Below are positions 1-12,601 of a DNA stretch of 64,000 bases, in pieces. The notes under the pieces were generated by a model. That model was not told the origin of the DNA. It did no database searches and was given only the letters and a program-made list of their open reading frames with translations. The stretch comes from Dreissena polymorpha (Eukaryota > Mollusca > Bivalvia > Myida > Dreissenidae): the NCBI RefSeq assembly GCF_020536995.1, contig NC_068366.1:69976297-70040296 (forward strand), written 5' to 3'. The position numbers were made by a program, and so were the translations under genes. Each line of letters starts with the position of its first letter. The first letter of the stretch is position 1.

Positions 1-518
1 TTTTTAAGCCAGTGCCTTTTGAATTCAGAAAATAAGCAAGATAAACCATAAAATTGGGAAAAATAGATAGTAAACCATAAAATGGAGAAAAATGAGGCAT
101 TATTAATATGATTATAAATAACAGAATCACAATAATATTGTTTTTAAGTGCATGATTTAGTGCATTTTTAAATTTATATTATAAAATGCTGCTTGAATTT
201 CTTTTTACCTTTCATATGTAAAAAAAGAAATATCATCTGCTAGTGCAAAATATGACTGGTCATTTCGCAGCAAAAGATAAGAAAATAAGTGCATTAAATA
301 AATGAATTAATATAGTTGTATTTTAAATCGATCCTCCACCCTATTATGGCCGAATAAGGGCTAAATTGCTTTCCAACTTGAAATGAAAAGGCATATTGGT
401 TGATCGTGTAGCGTTTATGTGCAAAATTTGAGGGCCAATTGATAAAGCTTGTCGATGCCAAAACAGGTAATAATAATAATTTATTATCAGGTACATGTAC
501 ACAAGCAAATAAGTATAT

Positions 519-720
519 TTAACCCTTTCAGTGCGGGAACAAAAGGCCTTTGAAAAAAGTTTGGATTCAGATGAGACGCCACAGAACGTGGCGTCTCATC
601 AGGATCCAAACTGCTATTCTGATAGTATTATTTGAAAAAAATCGAAGAAAATGCTAATTTTAGAAATTCAGCAGACGACATTTTAGCAGACGACAAATTT
701 CCCAGCATGCAAAGGGTTAA
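519..720. mobile_element. MITE, TTAACCC-type, hairpin core (copy 1)
   Basis: About 200 bp bounded by TTAACCCTTT and AAAGGGTTAA. The core is a near-perfect hairpin, GATGAGACGCC ... GGCGTCTCATC at about 571-600. The same sequence recurs at 12121-12334 with roughly 90% identity by eye. No coding capacity. Confidence 0.75.
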
Positions 721-839
721 GATGCTTAAGGTGTGGAAGACTCATAATCAGGTTTGGTGTCCCTCAAACCCTAAGCGTCTTGTTATTTCTTATGCAGTTT
801 GTATAGATAGTGCCACATCCTGACACGTAAAGCTTGTGC

Positions 840-1180
840 TTTGTTGGCAGCGTTAGTTGGCTGTTAACAGGTTCATTGTGGTTATCTCCACCATCAGTCT
901 GTCCGTCTGTCCTAGCCACTATCTCTTACACCATAAACACTAGAACCTTGAAACTTAAACACATGGTAGCTATGAGCATTATGTGCGACCCTGCACTATT
1001 TGGAATTTTGATCTGACCCCTGGGTCATAAGTTATAGGGGTTGGGGTGGGGACGGGTCAGAGATTTTCAGGGTTGGCACCAATCGACCGCCCCCGGTTTT
1101 AACCGGCGGTTTTTACCGGTTAAAACCGCCCCGGTCAATACTCCAGAAGTGGTTGTTACTGGTCAATACTGGTCGATTGA
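840..1180. repeat. Interspersed repeat fragment and GGTTTTAACCGG foldback
   Basis: Positions 840-1060 resemble, in inverse orientation, the end of the repeat block at about 44500-44700 (shared stretches on the cttgaaactt-aacacatggtagc and tctgacccc themes). Positions 1080-1179 form a foldback: outer arms CAATCGACC/GGTCGATTG and inner perfect 12-bp arms GGTTTTAACCGG (1095-1106) and CCGGTTAAAACC (1116-1127). Confidence 0.55.
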
Positions 1181-1856
1181 ACTTTACCCCCAATTTTAAT
1201 TTATATTCCATGCCTAATTAAACAATATTGATAATATAAATTAAACAGACATGTTGCCAATAATGTCTTAAGCTATTAATACCCACTATTTTATACATGT
1301 TCATGCAATTTGTAGGCCAATCTCTCAAAATTTTGCAAATAAGTCAAAGTTTGTCAATTTGATTTTTCTGGTTGATTGAACTTTTTTTCAATACTACTGA
1401 ATTATGATGCTCAGATAATTCTATGCTTGATTCAACAAGAACCTGTCAATTACTGTGTATGAGTTGTTCCTCATACCCCACTGTCCCCACAGTCTTCTCA
1501 CCTATACAGGTGGGGCACCCAAAACTGATAATAGGGCCTTAAATGGCACCTTTTTGACACAATCCTTACTTGTCATGTATTCTTGCATTGATTTCTTAAA
1601 ATACTTTTTAAACAAAATAGTGAAAAGGCCCCTTTAAAACATACTAGTAAGCGGCTGTTGATTTAAGCGGCTCAACACTTTGTTTACAAATATTGAAAAT
1701 GAAAGTGGAACTCGTTTTCTGTTAAATTAATTGTACAAGCACGTCGGGCTTGTAACATTGGATTTCCTACAAGCCAGAAAGAAAAAATACTAGTTTTTTG
1801 CTGTCGGACTAGTGCGAATTTCGACGACTGCTTTAACAAATTATTTATATATTTTT

Positions 1857-4120
1857 TTTATGCCCCCCCCCCCCTTCGAAGAAGAGGGGGTATATTGCTT
1901 TGCACATGTCGGTCTGTCGGTTGGTTGGTCCGTCCACCAGGTGGTTTCCGGATGATAACTCAAGAACGCTTAGGCCTAGGATCATGAAACTTCAAAGGTA
2001 CATTGATCATGACTCGCAGATGACCCCTATTGATTTATAGGTCACTAGGTCGAAGGTCAAGGTCACTGTGATCCGAAATAGTAAAATGGTTTCCGGATGA
2101 TAATTCAAGAACGCTTATCATGCCTAGGATCATGAAACTTGAAAGGTAGATTGATCATGACTCGCAGATGACCCCTATAGATTTTCAGGTCACTAGGTCA
2201 AAGATTAAGGTCACGGTAACCCGAAATAGTAAAATGGTTTCCGGATGATAATTCAATAACGCTTATGCCTAGGATCATGAAACTTGATAGGTACATTGAT
2301 CATGACTCGCAGATGACCCCTATTGATTTGAGGTCACTAGTTCATACATGTACTTCTTTACCAACATGACCCTAATCTATTAACAAGAGCAGACAACTGT
2401 ATCAAGCATTTTGACGGAATTATTGCCCCTTTTATACTTAGAATATGCATATTATTGATAAATCTATGTTAAAGTTTGCATACCACCTCAAATATGTTCT
2501 ATGTCCTTTGACATATTGCTTTCATATTTTGCATACTTCTTTACCAACATGATCCCAATCTATAAACAAGAACAGACAACTGTATCAAGCATTTGAAAGA
2601 ATTATTGCCCCTTTTATACTTAGATAATTGAACATTTTGCTTAAATTGCCATAACTTCTTTATTTATGATCACATTTGATTCATACTTTGACAAAGCAAC
2701 ACTTACCTGACATACCACAATGCACTGCACCCAAACTATCCCCCATGCCCCACCCCAGAATCCCCCCCCCAATTTTTTTTTATAATTATTTTTGAAAGTT
2801 CATCTTTTAAATTACCACCAACCCACATAAACCCCCTGCTCTCCATGATGGCTTACAGTAACCTGTCAAGCACTCAAAATCTCTTATGACAATACGGTCA
2901 ATCTCAACCATGCATGGCCGCATTACCAACCCTTGGGGCGCCCCCTGGGTCAAACATGCGGCGTGGGAATACGCGTCGGCCTCTGCAGCACCATTTTTCA
3001 CCAATTGACTTCAAATTAATACTTAAGATTTCTTATGACAACACAGTCTATCTTGACCATCCATGTTCACATTACCCACCCCAGGGCCCCGCCCACTTAA
3101 GTGGTAAAGATCCCAAGCTATTTCAGCATAATTAAAATCCAAGCCATTTTTGTGGTCAAGACCCGAGCTTTCTCACCATAATTAAAATCCAGGCCAGTTT
3201 GGTGGCAGAGACCCCGAGCTATTTCAGCATAATTAAAATCCAAGTCAGTTTATTGGTCAAGATCCTGGACTATTTCGGTATAATTAAAATCCAAGCCAGT
3301 TTGGTGGTCAAGACCCCGAGCTTTTTTAGCATAATAAAAATCCAAGTCAGTTTAGTGTTCAAGATCCTGAACTTTTTCGGTATAATTAAAATCCAGGCCA
3401 GTTTGGTGGTCAAGACCCCAAGCTTTTTCAGCATAATTAAAATCCTAGCCAGTTTCGTGGGGGAGACCCTGAGCTATTTCAGCATATTTAAAATCAAAGT
3501 CAGGAATAATTCGGTATAATTAAAATCAAGGCCAGTTTGGTGGTCAAGAACCCGAGCTTTATCAGCATTATTTAAACCATAGCCAGTTTCATCGCCGAGA
3601 CCTCGAGCTATTTCCGCATATTTAAAATCCAAGCCAGTTTGGTTGTAAAGATCCTGAACTATTTTGGCATAATTAAAATCAAGCCAGTTTGGTGGTCAAG
3701 ATCCTGAGCTATTTCAGCATAATTAAAATGCAAGCCAGTGTGGTGGTCAAGAACCCAAACTATGAGCATAATTCAAATCCAAGCCAGTTTGGTGGTAAAG
3801 ATCCCGAGCTATTTCAGCATAATTAAAATCCAAGCCAGTTTGGTGATCAAGACCCCTAGCTTTTTCAGCATAATAATCCAAGCCAGGTTGGTGGTCAAGA
3901 TCCTGAGCTATTTCAGCATAATTTAATTCTAAGTCAGTTTGGTGGTCATGACCCCGAGTTATTTCAGCATAATTAAAATCCAAGCCGTTTTGGTGGTCAA
4001 GACCCCAAGCTATTGTAGCATATATTGTTTTCGGCATAATTTTTTCGTACCCATTTTTTTCTGTTTTTTGACAGAATAATGCCCCCTTTTATAGTTAGAA
4101 AATTGAAAATTTGGGTAAAT
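1857..4120. repeat. Compound tandem-repeat element
   Basis: Three ~145-bp units starting GGTTTCCGGATGATAA lie at about 1946, 2087 and 2235. Two ~175-bp units with AACAAGA(A)CAGACAACTGTATC (about 2345 and 2519), and a partial third at about 4065, follow. Between them is a ~51-bp minisatellite (3100-4030). The start is a poly-C followed by an ttcgaagaagagg hairpin. Typical of composite bivalve repeats; non-coding. Confidence 0.65.
3100..4030. repeat. 51-bp minisatellite, about 18 units
   Basis: Units centre on CAAGCCAGTTTGGTGGTCAA followed by gaccccgagct and TTTCAGCATAATTAAAAT. In the first part two unit types alternate (one with TATTTCGGTATAATT), a dimeric pattern of about 102 bp. Short open frames crossing the array are a by-product of the unit length, a multiple of three. 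Confidence 0.8.
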
Positions 4121-4734
4121 TTTGTGTTCAGTTCTACTCTTATCCTATTTGTGTTAAGGTCTACTCTTATCCTTAAGTATCAAAGCTATATCGTCTACTT
4201 AATGTTATAAGTCATGTAAATGACATTTTTATACATTTTATTTCTTTCCCATTTTTGTGTTTTTTATTAAGGTGACATACATCAACTGTTTAATAATATT
4301 AAGTCTACCTTTTTGGTAAAAATAATGTTTTTACCAAATTTTCAAAATTGACATTACTGACACATGTCATTTGCTGAATGTAAAAAGTAGCATAACTGAC
4401 ATTTAGTTAAATTTTCAGGAGAAGGAAAAAGTGCTTTATTGAAATAAAATAGGGATACTTACAGAGTAAAACAAACACATGGGATATTTTCAGATTTGAA
4501 AACTGGTATTTTACGCATCTTTAGGCAGTTCTGTGTACCAAGGATAAATACAATACTTAAACATTCATGTACAACGCACAATACTAAAAACCTGAATTGT
4601 AACTGTAATGTATTTCAGATTCAGAGATGTCTGTTTTGTTTCTAAGGTCATGTGAAAAATTAAGTTTATATGTTTATAGGTTTATAATTGCAAATTGTCC
4701 TCTTACTTGCCCTTGTATTTCAAGATAGAATACT

Positions 4735-4790
4735 TTCCTTCCCAGAGGAAAGAGATCTGGGTTTGAATCCCAGTGGGGGCTTCAGAGGAT
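4735..4790 (+). repeat. tRNA-like fragment (SINE remnant)
   Basis: Contains a B-box-like GGTTTGAATCCC with a short flanking stem (CTGGG/CCCAG). No complete cloverleaf is present, so it is a SINE or tRNA remnant rather than a tRNA gene. Confidence 0.3.
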
Positions 4791-5248
4791 GATTCATTTT
4801 AAGAAAAATGAATATATTTGCTTTACTTTGTCTCTAACTTAACCAATTAACTCTGACAATGCCTTTAAAAGTATGCAGTTTTTGATAATTCAATTATGCA
4901 AAAAAACATGTATAATTGTAGGGTAGACTAAGTCAATACAACAATAAATGCATATAGGAACACATATTTAAATTAAAAATGCAACAATCAGAGGACATAA
5001 TCAATTAAATATTAAATGACTACTTAAAATATTTTTTAGCACTGTTTGTTTTCCAGAGATTTGTGAATATGCCGTTTTATGTTCTTGTCCTTGAACTAAT
5101 GCAATATGTGCTTTGGAACTGGAATCATATAGTGTTGGAAAGCTGGTGTTTCACGTCCAGAGGGTCCTTGCGTCCGGAAGCTGAAAACTGTAAAATATGA
5201 TATCCCCACTCATTCCATCCCGCGAAACCCTTAAGGTGTCGCAAGTCT

Positions 5249-5249
5249 A

Positions 5250-5315
<66 letters not shown>
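5249..5315. repeat. (TA)n microsatellite
   Basis: Uninterrupted TA dinucleotide repeat of about 67 bp. Confidence 0.95.
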
Positions 5316-5318
<3 letters not shown>

Positions 5319-5904
5319 ATAGAATACGTTACCTTTAATGTTTAACAAAGCGCCCATTTCCAATTTTGCTCGCATACCAATAAGTTAATTACATTTAATT
5401 ACTGTCTGGTGTCAACAATTGGTAATACTAATTCCTGAATATTCTAAAATCTTCAAGTATAACAAAAACACTTATGTGTTCAACTTATAACCGAAAGAGC
5501 ATATGACGCATCTTGAAATTTTAAATGGCACATGTTACCATGTGGGTTACCGGATCGGCTATGGGTCACGAACTGTTTTCATGAAACATAAATCGAACTA
5601 GACCTAAAAAGTACAAATATATTGAATCGCGTTGGTGGCTCGAAAAAAAACATACTACTAAAATGTAATAAAATGTGTTGCATTGTTATTTGCTCAGACA
5701 GGTGTTTTGTTTGAGAAATTATTAGAGAAAAAGTCGTCTTTTTTCACGAGTTGTCCTTATTTAAGCGACAATAGACTATTTAGATTTGAAGCGGCATCTG
5801 TATGAATAAGTTTGTAAATACGGAAATCACTATGAGTGAAATTTCAGTTTTCTTAAAAATGGCGATTATGGAATAAATTTATTATTCGCAATTTAGCATT
5901 GGGT

Positions 5905-8870
5905 AAAATTGTTTTTTGGATCATGTAAACCTTTATACATTGCAGCTTATTACAGACCAAAAGAAGCAGACATCAACAGCGCCTTGGAATTTAGAAAATC
6001 TTTAGATCATGCACGTAAATTAAAAGGAAATCTTTGGATCCTAGGTGACTTCAACTACCCAAAATTATCATGGAGTACAGATCATGTTCCATCTATTAAA
6101 CCCAGCTGTAATTTTGTTAACCTTTATGATGATTTCATTGATTTACTTTCAGATTTTGGACTGACTCAAATGGTTACTGATATTACAAGAGGCGACAACA
6201 TTCTTTATCTTTTTCTCACTACAAATCACACACTAATAAATAATATTTCTTGTCTTCCGGGTATCTCAGACCATCAAATTGTTTCCTTCACAGCCAGTGT
6301 TAAACCAAAACAAATGTGTCAAAAACCTAGAACAGTACATTTATATAAGAAAGCAGACTGGGATGGATTCAAAGAGTACATGGAAAATATGTCTAATGAT
6401 ATTTTGTCAAATTACTCAACAGCTCCCGTGGAAGTCATCTAGGAGAAATTTTGTAATGCTATTACTACAGGAATTTCAGATTACGTCCCCACAAAAAGAA
6501 TAGGTCCAAAAGTCTCCCTTACGTGGATAACACAGCCCACCAAACGCCTATTAAGGAAGAGGGACAAACTCCACAATAAAATGAAGAAAATGAAAAACAG
6601 CAAAATTAAATCAACATTTTTAAATCTTAAACACCAGATCAAGAAGACCATCAAATTATCATAGAATAATTACATTAAATATATTTTGGGTATAAGAGAC
6701 CAAAATGGAGAACCAGATGAATCCAGCTCAAAATTTAACTCCAAAAAACTTTTCAGTCTTATCAAGAGCGCCAAACAAGATGCATGCGGTATTTCAACAT
6801 TATATGATAAAATTTCAGGTACACAAAATCTTCAAACACAGACAAAGCCAATATCCTGAACCAGCAATTTCAGTCAGTTTTTAGCCCCATGTCCCCTCTA
6901 ACTCTATCTCAATCTTGCTTTTCAGCCCTGGAGAACTCTAATGTTCATTCTTCCTCAAGTCGCAAATACTCAATCATGCCAGAAATCACTATCTCGGTCA
7001 ACGGTGTTTTGAAGCTCCTTTACAATCTGAAACCCCTCAAAGCTGCAGGTCCAGACAACATCAGGCCACTTGTCCTTCAAAATCTTCGTCAACAAATTGC
7101 ACCTATACTATCTCTTCTTTTTCAGAAATCTCTTGACACAGGCATCTTACCAAAGATTTGGACCTCTGCAAATGTTGTACCTCTGTTCAAAAAAGGAAAT
7201 AAAGAAGATCCAGCCAACTATAGACCAATATCACTAACATGTATTCTTTGCAAAATTTTAGAGCATATTGTAGCTTCCAACCTCACAGCACATTTTAATA
7301 AACATAACATATTGTATGATCTTCAACATGGTTTCGGGGAACATCGATCCTGCGAAACCAAACTTATTCAACTTGTCGATGAACTGGCTCGCAACCTCGC
7401 AAATGGTAATCAAACTGATCGTATACGTCTAGACTTCAGCAAAGCTTTCAACAAAGTCATCCACCTTAAATTTCTTTTTAAATTACAGCAACACGGAGTG
7501 AACAAATCTACAAATTCCTGGATAAAGTCTTTTCTCATAGGCAGATCGCAAACAGTTGTTCTGGAAAGAGAATGCTCATCAGAAGTCCTTGTAACATCGG
7601 GCGTGCCACAAGGCTCAATACTTGGTCCCTTACTCTTTCTTTTATACATAAATGACCTTCCTAACTCTATCTCTTCTCAAGTTCGTTTGTTTGCAGATGA
7701 CACTGCTGTATATATGGCTATTAACAACTTGCAAGACTGTGCCTCTCTTCAAAATGATTTAGACAAATTAGTACATTGGGAAAACCTGTGGGACATGGAG
7801 TTTAACCCTAGTAAATGTGTAGTCCTTGTTATTTCTAAGAAAAAACATAAATTCATCTTCAATTACAGGCTACATGGACATATCCTTGAAGTTGTAGACA
7901 GTGCTAAATATTTAGGTGTTTCCATTTCAGATGATCTTTCTTGGAACAAACATATTACCAACATTACAGCGAATGCTAATAAATCTCTTGGTTTCATCCG
8001 CAGGAATATACAGACTAAAAATGAAAACATCAGAGAAGTAGCCTATAAGACCTTAGTTAGACCCCAGGTAGAATATGCGTCCTCTGTCTGGAGTCCACAT
8101 ACCAAACAAAATAGTGACAAAATTGAAAGAGTACAACGTAGAGCAGTCCGCTGGGTGAAAAACGATTTCTCATTCTACAGCAGTGTTACCGGTATGCAGA
8201 CTGAACTTGGCTGGCAGACTTTGAAGGACCGACGTGACCTCTCCCGACTGACCCTTTTTTTACAAAATTGTGTATGGCTTGGTAGCCATTTCGCCGCCAT
8301 CATATCTTGAGAGGCCTACGAGGATGACTCGTCATATGCACCTACTCCCATTCAGACAAGTCCATACATCAGCCAACTACTTTAAATATTCCTTCTTCCC
8401 TTACACCATAGTTTTTGGAACAGCCTACCGGCCTCAGTTGTACAGCAGGCAGACCTAGAGGGGTTAAAGCGTTGCCTTAGCCCCACTCTACTCCCCAGTC
8501 GGCCCTGAATGCACAAAACAGTGTTTTTAACAACTTTTAACCTATAAATATGTTTCTTCTTGTTTAACACTATCACACTTTTATCTTCACCTCACTTTCA
8601 TGCTTTGAAGTCTCCCTTTCAATGCTTTTAAACCTTTTATTCTTGCACTGACACGCGCACCTGCCAATAGTACCCGCATGGGGTTTCCGGCAGTATTAAA
8701 AGAAAGATAGATAGATATTAATTTTAAGCTTTTTGTTGTTCTAGAATATATCCCAATGTATTGATATATATGTATGTATGTCGGTAAATAGCTATACAAA
8801 GTTAATGTTATATTGTTTCATAAAATTGTGCACCGACTTTAAATAAAATTTGTATTGTATTGTATTGTTA
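5905..8870 (+). mobile_element. CR1-like non-LTR retrotransposon (LINE), 5' truncated
   Basis: Begins within the apurinic endonuclease domain (AAYYRPKEAD, then LWILGDFNYPKLSW at 5940-6075), continues through a linker to a reverse transcriptase at about 6960-8160. Visible RT motifs: KAAGPDNIRP, NYRPISLT, LDFSKAFN, SGVPQGSILGPLLFLLYIND, LFADDTAVY and KYLGVSIS. The YADD-type catalytic pair is intact as FADD. Decay: the endonuclease N-terminus is missing, the frame stops at 6440 and near 6661 and 6857, and the C-terminal part shifts frame near 8265-8280. The 3' end carries GATA copies (8703-8716) and a TTGTA-type tail (8848-8870). LINE lineage is inferred from motifs only. Confidence 0.88.
6889..8310 (+). 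pseudogene. LINE reverse transcriptase frame
   Basis: The longest open frame of the window, 473 codons, covering the full RT palm and thumb of the LINE. The FADD and LDFSKAFN motifs supply the catalytic aspartates, so the fold looks intact. The frame leaves the ancestral C-terminus after TLFLQN: the continuation (VAISPPSYLERPTRMTRHMH) lies in another frame from about 8270 to 8458. The element has no complete endonuclease in frame with it, so it is not autonomous. Confidence 0.85.
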
Positions 8871-9154
8871 TGTAAGATATTGGTAAGATATGCATCTGAC
8901 TACTAGTATGTGTGTAATTTATGTTTCTTTAATACTTCATAATATACAATATTTATAAATAATGTTTAATAAATGTATATCGAAGGCCATTCATTTACTT
9001 ACTTTATTTATAAATAGGGGCCAGTCATTACTAAATTACGGCGAGTAGTCATGAATAGGTGCAAATCTTTAAAGCAAATATTGTCAAGGTGGCGAGTCGT
9101 TTCTTAAACTCTTTCTTGTTATTTTATGGTCGGTCTTCTCCTTTTCTCTTCTTC

Positions 9155-9290
<136 letters not shown>

Positions 9291-9442
9291 CATTAGTATT
9301 TATAGTCAAGGCCAATGACAATAATGTCGACCAATCGTGATATATCAACTATCTGCGTAATCCTCCGCAAAATAGATTGAAGCAGAGTAAGATTATTGAG
9401 TGTAATGTAACCCACTATGCATAATGGTCACATGATCTAAAC

Positions 9443-9615
9443 ATGGCGGCTGCACAAGTAACTAAAATGAAAACAACATTGCACTCGCACACGGACGATT
9501 TTGAATCTACGGTCGACTTAGCAAAAGAATATTTACTTTTAAGAAAATTCAAATGCTGCCATGAACTCTGTCTCAGTGTAATTTCCAAAGCTAAACATCG
9601 TGGAGATGAGAAAAG
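9443..9615 (+). CDS. PEX26: PEX26 exon 1
   Basis: It starts at ATG 9443 (context aaacATGG) and ends AAAAG before donor gtgaac. It encodes residues 1-57 plus two bases of codon 58. The segment DFESTVDLAKEYLLLRKF aligns in character with the human N-terminal VDLLEEAADLLVVHLDF helix region. Two leftover bases fit the single-base start of exon 2, making AGG (Arg). Confidence 0.82.
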
Positions 9616-12513
9616 GTGAACGTGTTGATTGTTTTTGTTCAAGACTCGATCGTTCACGCTTGACCATCTAAGGCATAGCAAAATGCATATCGTCAATGGG
9701 GTTAATGAGAGACCACAGATTGCGGATTAAAAATAGGAGAAGATACAAATAAAACCTTGAAGAGTAATTCCTTTGTTCCACTATATAATCGGGGCCCTTG
9801 TGAAGAAAAAAACTACTAAGCCTTGACTTAGCTCCTTGGGTCATTGTCGACCTGAAATGGCTTGAAGTCACCAGGGGGGTGACTAGAAGCTGATTCTTGT
9901 CACCCTAGGGTGACTTCAAGCCGATTCATGTCACCCTAGGGTGACTTCAAGCCGACCGGATGACTAGAATCGGCTTGAAGTCAACCCAGGGTGCCATGAA
10001 TTGGCTTCAAGCCATTTCAGGTCGACAATGACCCGATGAGTATAGCCCATTGGGTCATTTTTGACCTGAAATGGCTTGAAGTCTTCGAGGGTGACTAGAA
10101 GCCGATTCTTGTCGCCCCAGGGTGACTTCAAGCCGATGCATGTCACCCTAGGGTGACTTCAAGCCAACCGGGTGACTAGAATCGGCTTGAAGTCACCACA
10201 GGGTGATATGAATCGGCTTCTAGTCAACCCAGGGTGACTTCAAGCCATTTCAGGTCGACAATGACCCAATGAGCTTTATTTAAGATTTGTTGTATAGTGA
10301 AAGTATTTTCTCATACTTTACATGTGCAGTTTGTGTGTGTATGTATGTCAGAATTTATTTACGGGTCCCTCAGCATCTTCCCAACTGCCTAAATTAAAGA
10401 CCTGCCCCTTTTCAGATGTTTCAAAGGGCCCGGTTTTCTTATATAAATGTGTTGTGTAATTGTGCAATAGACCTAAATTTAATTATTTACGCTGGTTTTC
10501 ATGTATTAATGTACCAAATGGGAGAGAATAAAGTTTTGTTTCCTGTATTTAAATGGAGTTACTTGAGCTCCAGAATTGTCTTGGCCACTGTTAGTTTTTA
10601 CATTGGTGGCCAAGACAATTCCGCAGCTCAAGGCTGCTCTGCCAAACACAAACATCTCCTTCCTGCTCCTTGTTATAGCAGTTATATATGCTGCACAGCC
10701 TTTATTGCCACTCTTGATGTTACCAGCAGTAAACCCTAACCCCAGCATGTTGAGCCTATATTATAATTAAAAGGGTAGTTACACAACTACATGTAGTTGT
10801 AATTGGGCACCAGGGTTAGGAATTTAGCCACATATAAAATTAGAAGTAGCTCTGTATTTGTGTTTTAAATTGACAAGAGTTGCATGTGTCATAATTCTTA
10901 AAACTCATTGAAATCTTTATTTACCAATTAAAAAATTTAAGAGGTCATGATTGACGTAATATAATCAAATTTGGTAATTCATATGTGTATCAAGAAAGAA
11001 ATCAGTAATTGTGTTCTTCAGATGTTGTTACCATAAGTGGCTGAAAGTGTATATTATCAAATTGGTGTTGTTTTTTCATGAAAATGTGTGTATCAGGGCA
11101 CCTCCAAAATATTTTCAGACCTAGTTCATTCGAAAGGTATCAACTCCACAGGTTATGTTTTCTTATGACATCTGGTTTAGCTCTCTAAATGTACTACAAT
11201 GTCACAGTCTAAACTGTATATAATTGAGATGAAATTAATCAATAATGTGTTTAACAGGGTACAGGTGACCATAGAACGTCTGTGTGTGGTGTGTATACAA
11301 GCACTAGCAGAGATGGACTGCTGGCAGGAAGTGTTACCCATGGTACTGAATGTCTATGAAAGTGTGGAGAAGTGTCCTGTCACTGTTATACAACTATGGT
11401 AAGAATCGGTGTACAAATCAACAACGAATATATATCTGTTGAAAATTTTACACTAACATTTATTTATGATTTTAATGTATACAGCTAAAATTAAGCATTA
11501 TTAGTCCCCTATTGGTGAAACTGGAGAGGGACTTATGGTTTGCACTCTGTGTGTTTGTCAGTCTGTCACACTTGTCTGGATCCTGCGTTAACTTTAAAAG
11601 TTCTTCATATTTTTTCATGAAACTTGAAACATGGCCAGATGGCAATATGGAGATTATGCACGTTATTTCATTTGTTTATATGTCAATATTTCTGGTTGCT
11701 ATGGCAACAAATAGACTAGAAATATTGCTGAAAATGGTGGATCCTGCGATAACTTTAAAAGTTCTTCATATTTTTTCATGAAACTTAAAACATACATAGA
11801 TGGCAATATGGAGATTATGCACATCATTTTGTTTTGTTCCTATGTCAAGCAATTTGTTTACTATGGCAACAAATAAACTACAAATATTGCTGAAAATGGT
11901 GGATCCTGCGAAGGTAGGGGACTTTTATTGCTTGGCAATAGTCTTGTTTTATAATTACTTACATTTGTTTGAATGTTCTTTTTATTTTTATTTTAATATG
12001 AGGAAAAAAGTGATGTGTCCTTCAATTTAGATTTTTACCACTTGTCTTCCAACGCCAACACAGTCAATACTTCTTGCTACATTGTATAGGCCTACGTTGA
12101 AACAGCGATATGATAATTACTTAACCCTTTCAGCGCTGGAACCGAATTTTGAAGGCCTTTGCAAACAGTTTGGATCCAGATGAGATGCCACAGAACGTGA
12201 CGTCTCATCAGGATCCAAACTGTTTGCTTTTCTGATGGTATTCTTTGAAAAAAATCGAAAAAAATGCTAATTTTATCAATTCAGCAGACAATATTTTAGC
12301 AGACGACAAATTTCCCAGCATGCAAAGGGTAAATTAATGCTTGTGACCAATCCCATCTATGAACAACACCTAGTCTTAAGTATGACCTTGATCTAATCTA
12401 TAAAATTCAAATGTGCTGTTCAGCACGCACAGTGGTACATCTTCATTATTTTTTTCACTCAATATCTTGTTTCATAGCGTGTCAATGTGGACATTTTTAT
12501 TGGTCTCAAACTG

Positions 12514-12601
<88 letters not shown>

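Noticed and set aside
3199-4037. 106- and 96-codon frames with repeated SYFSIIKIQ or DHQTGLDFNYAEI units
   Set aside because: They are readings of the 51-bp minisatellite in both directions; the unit length is a multiple of three, so frames stay open by chance.
4735-4790. tRNA gene
   Set aside because: Only a B-box-like segment is present; A box, acceptor stem and anticodon arm cannot be built.
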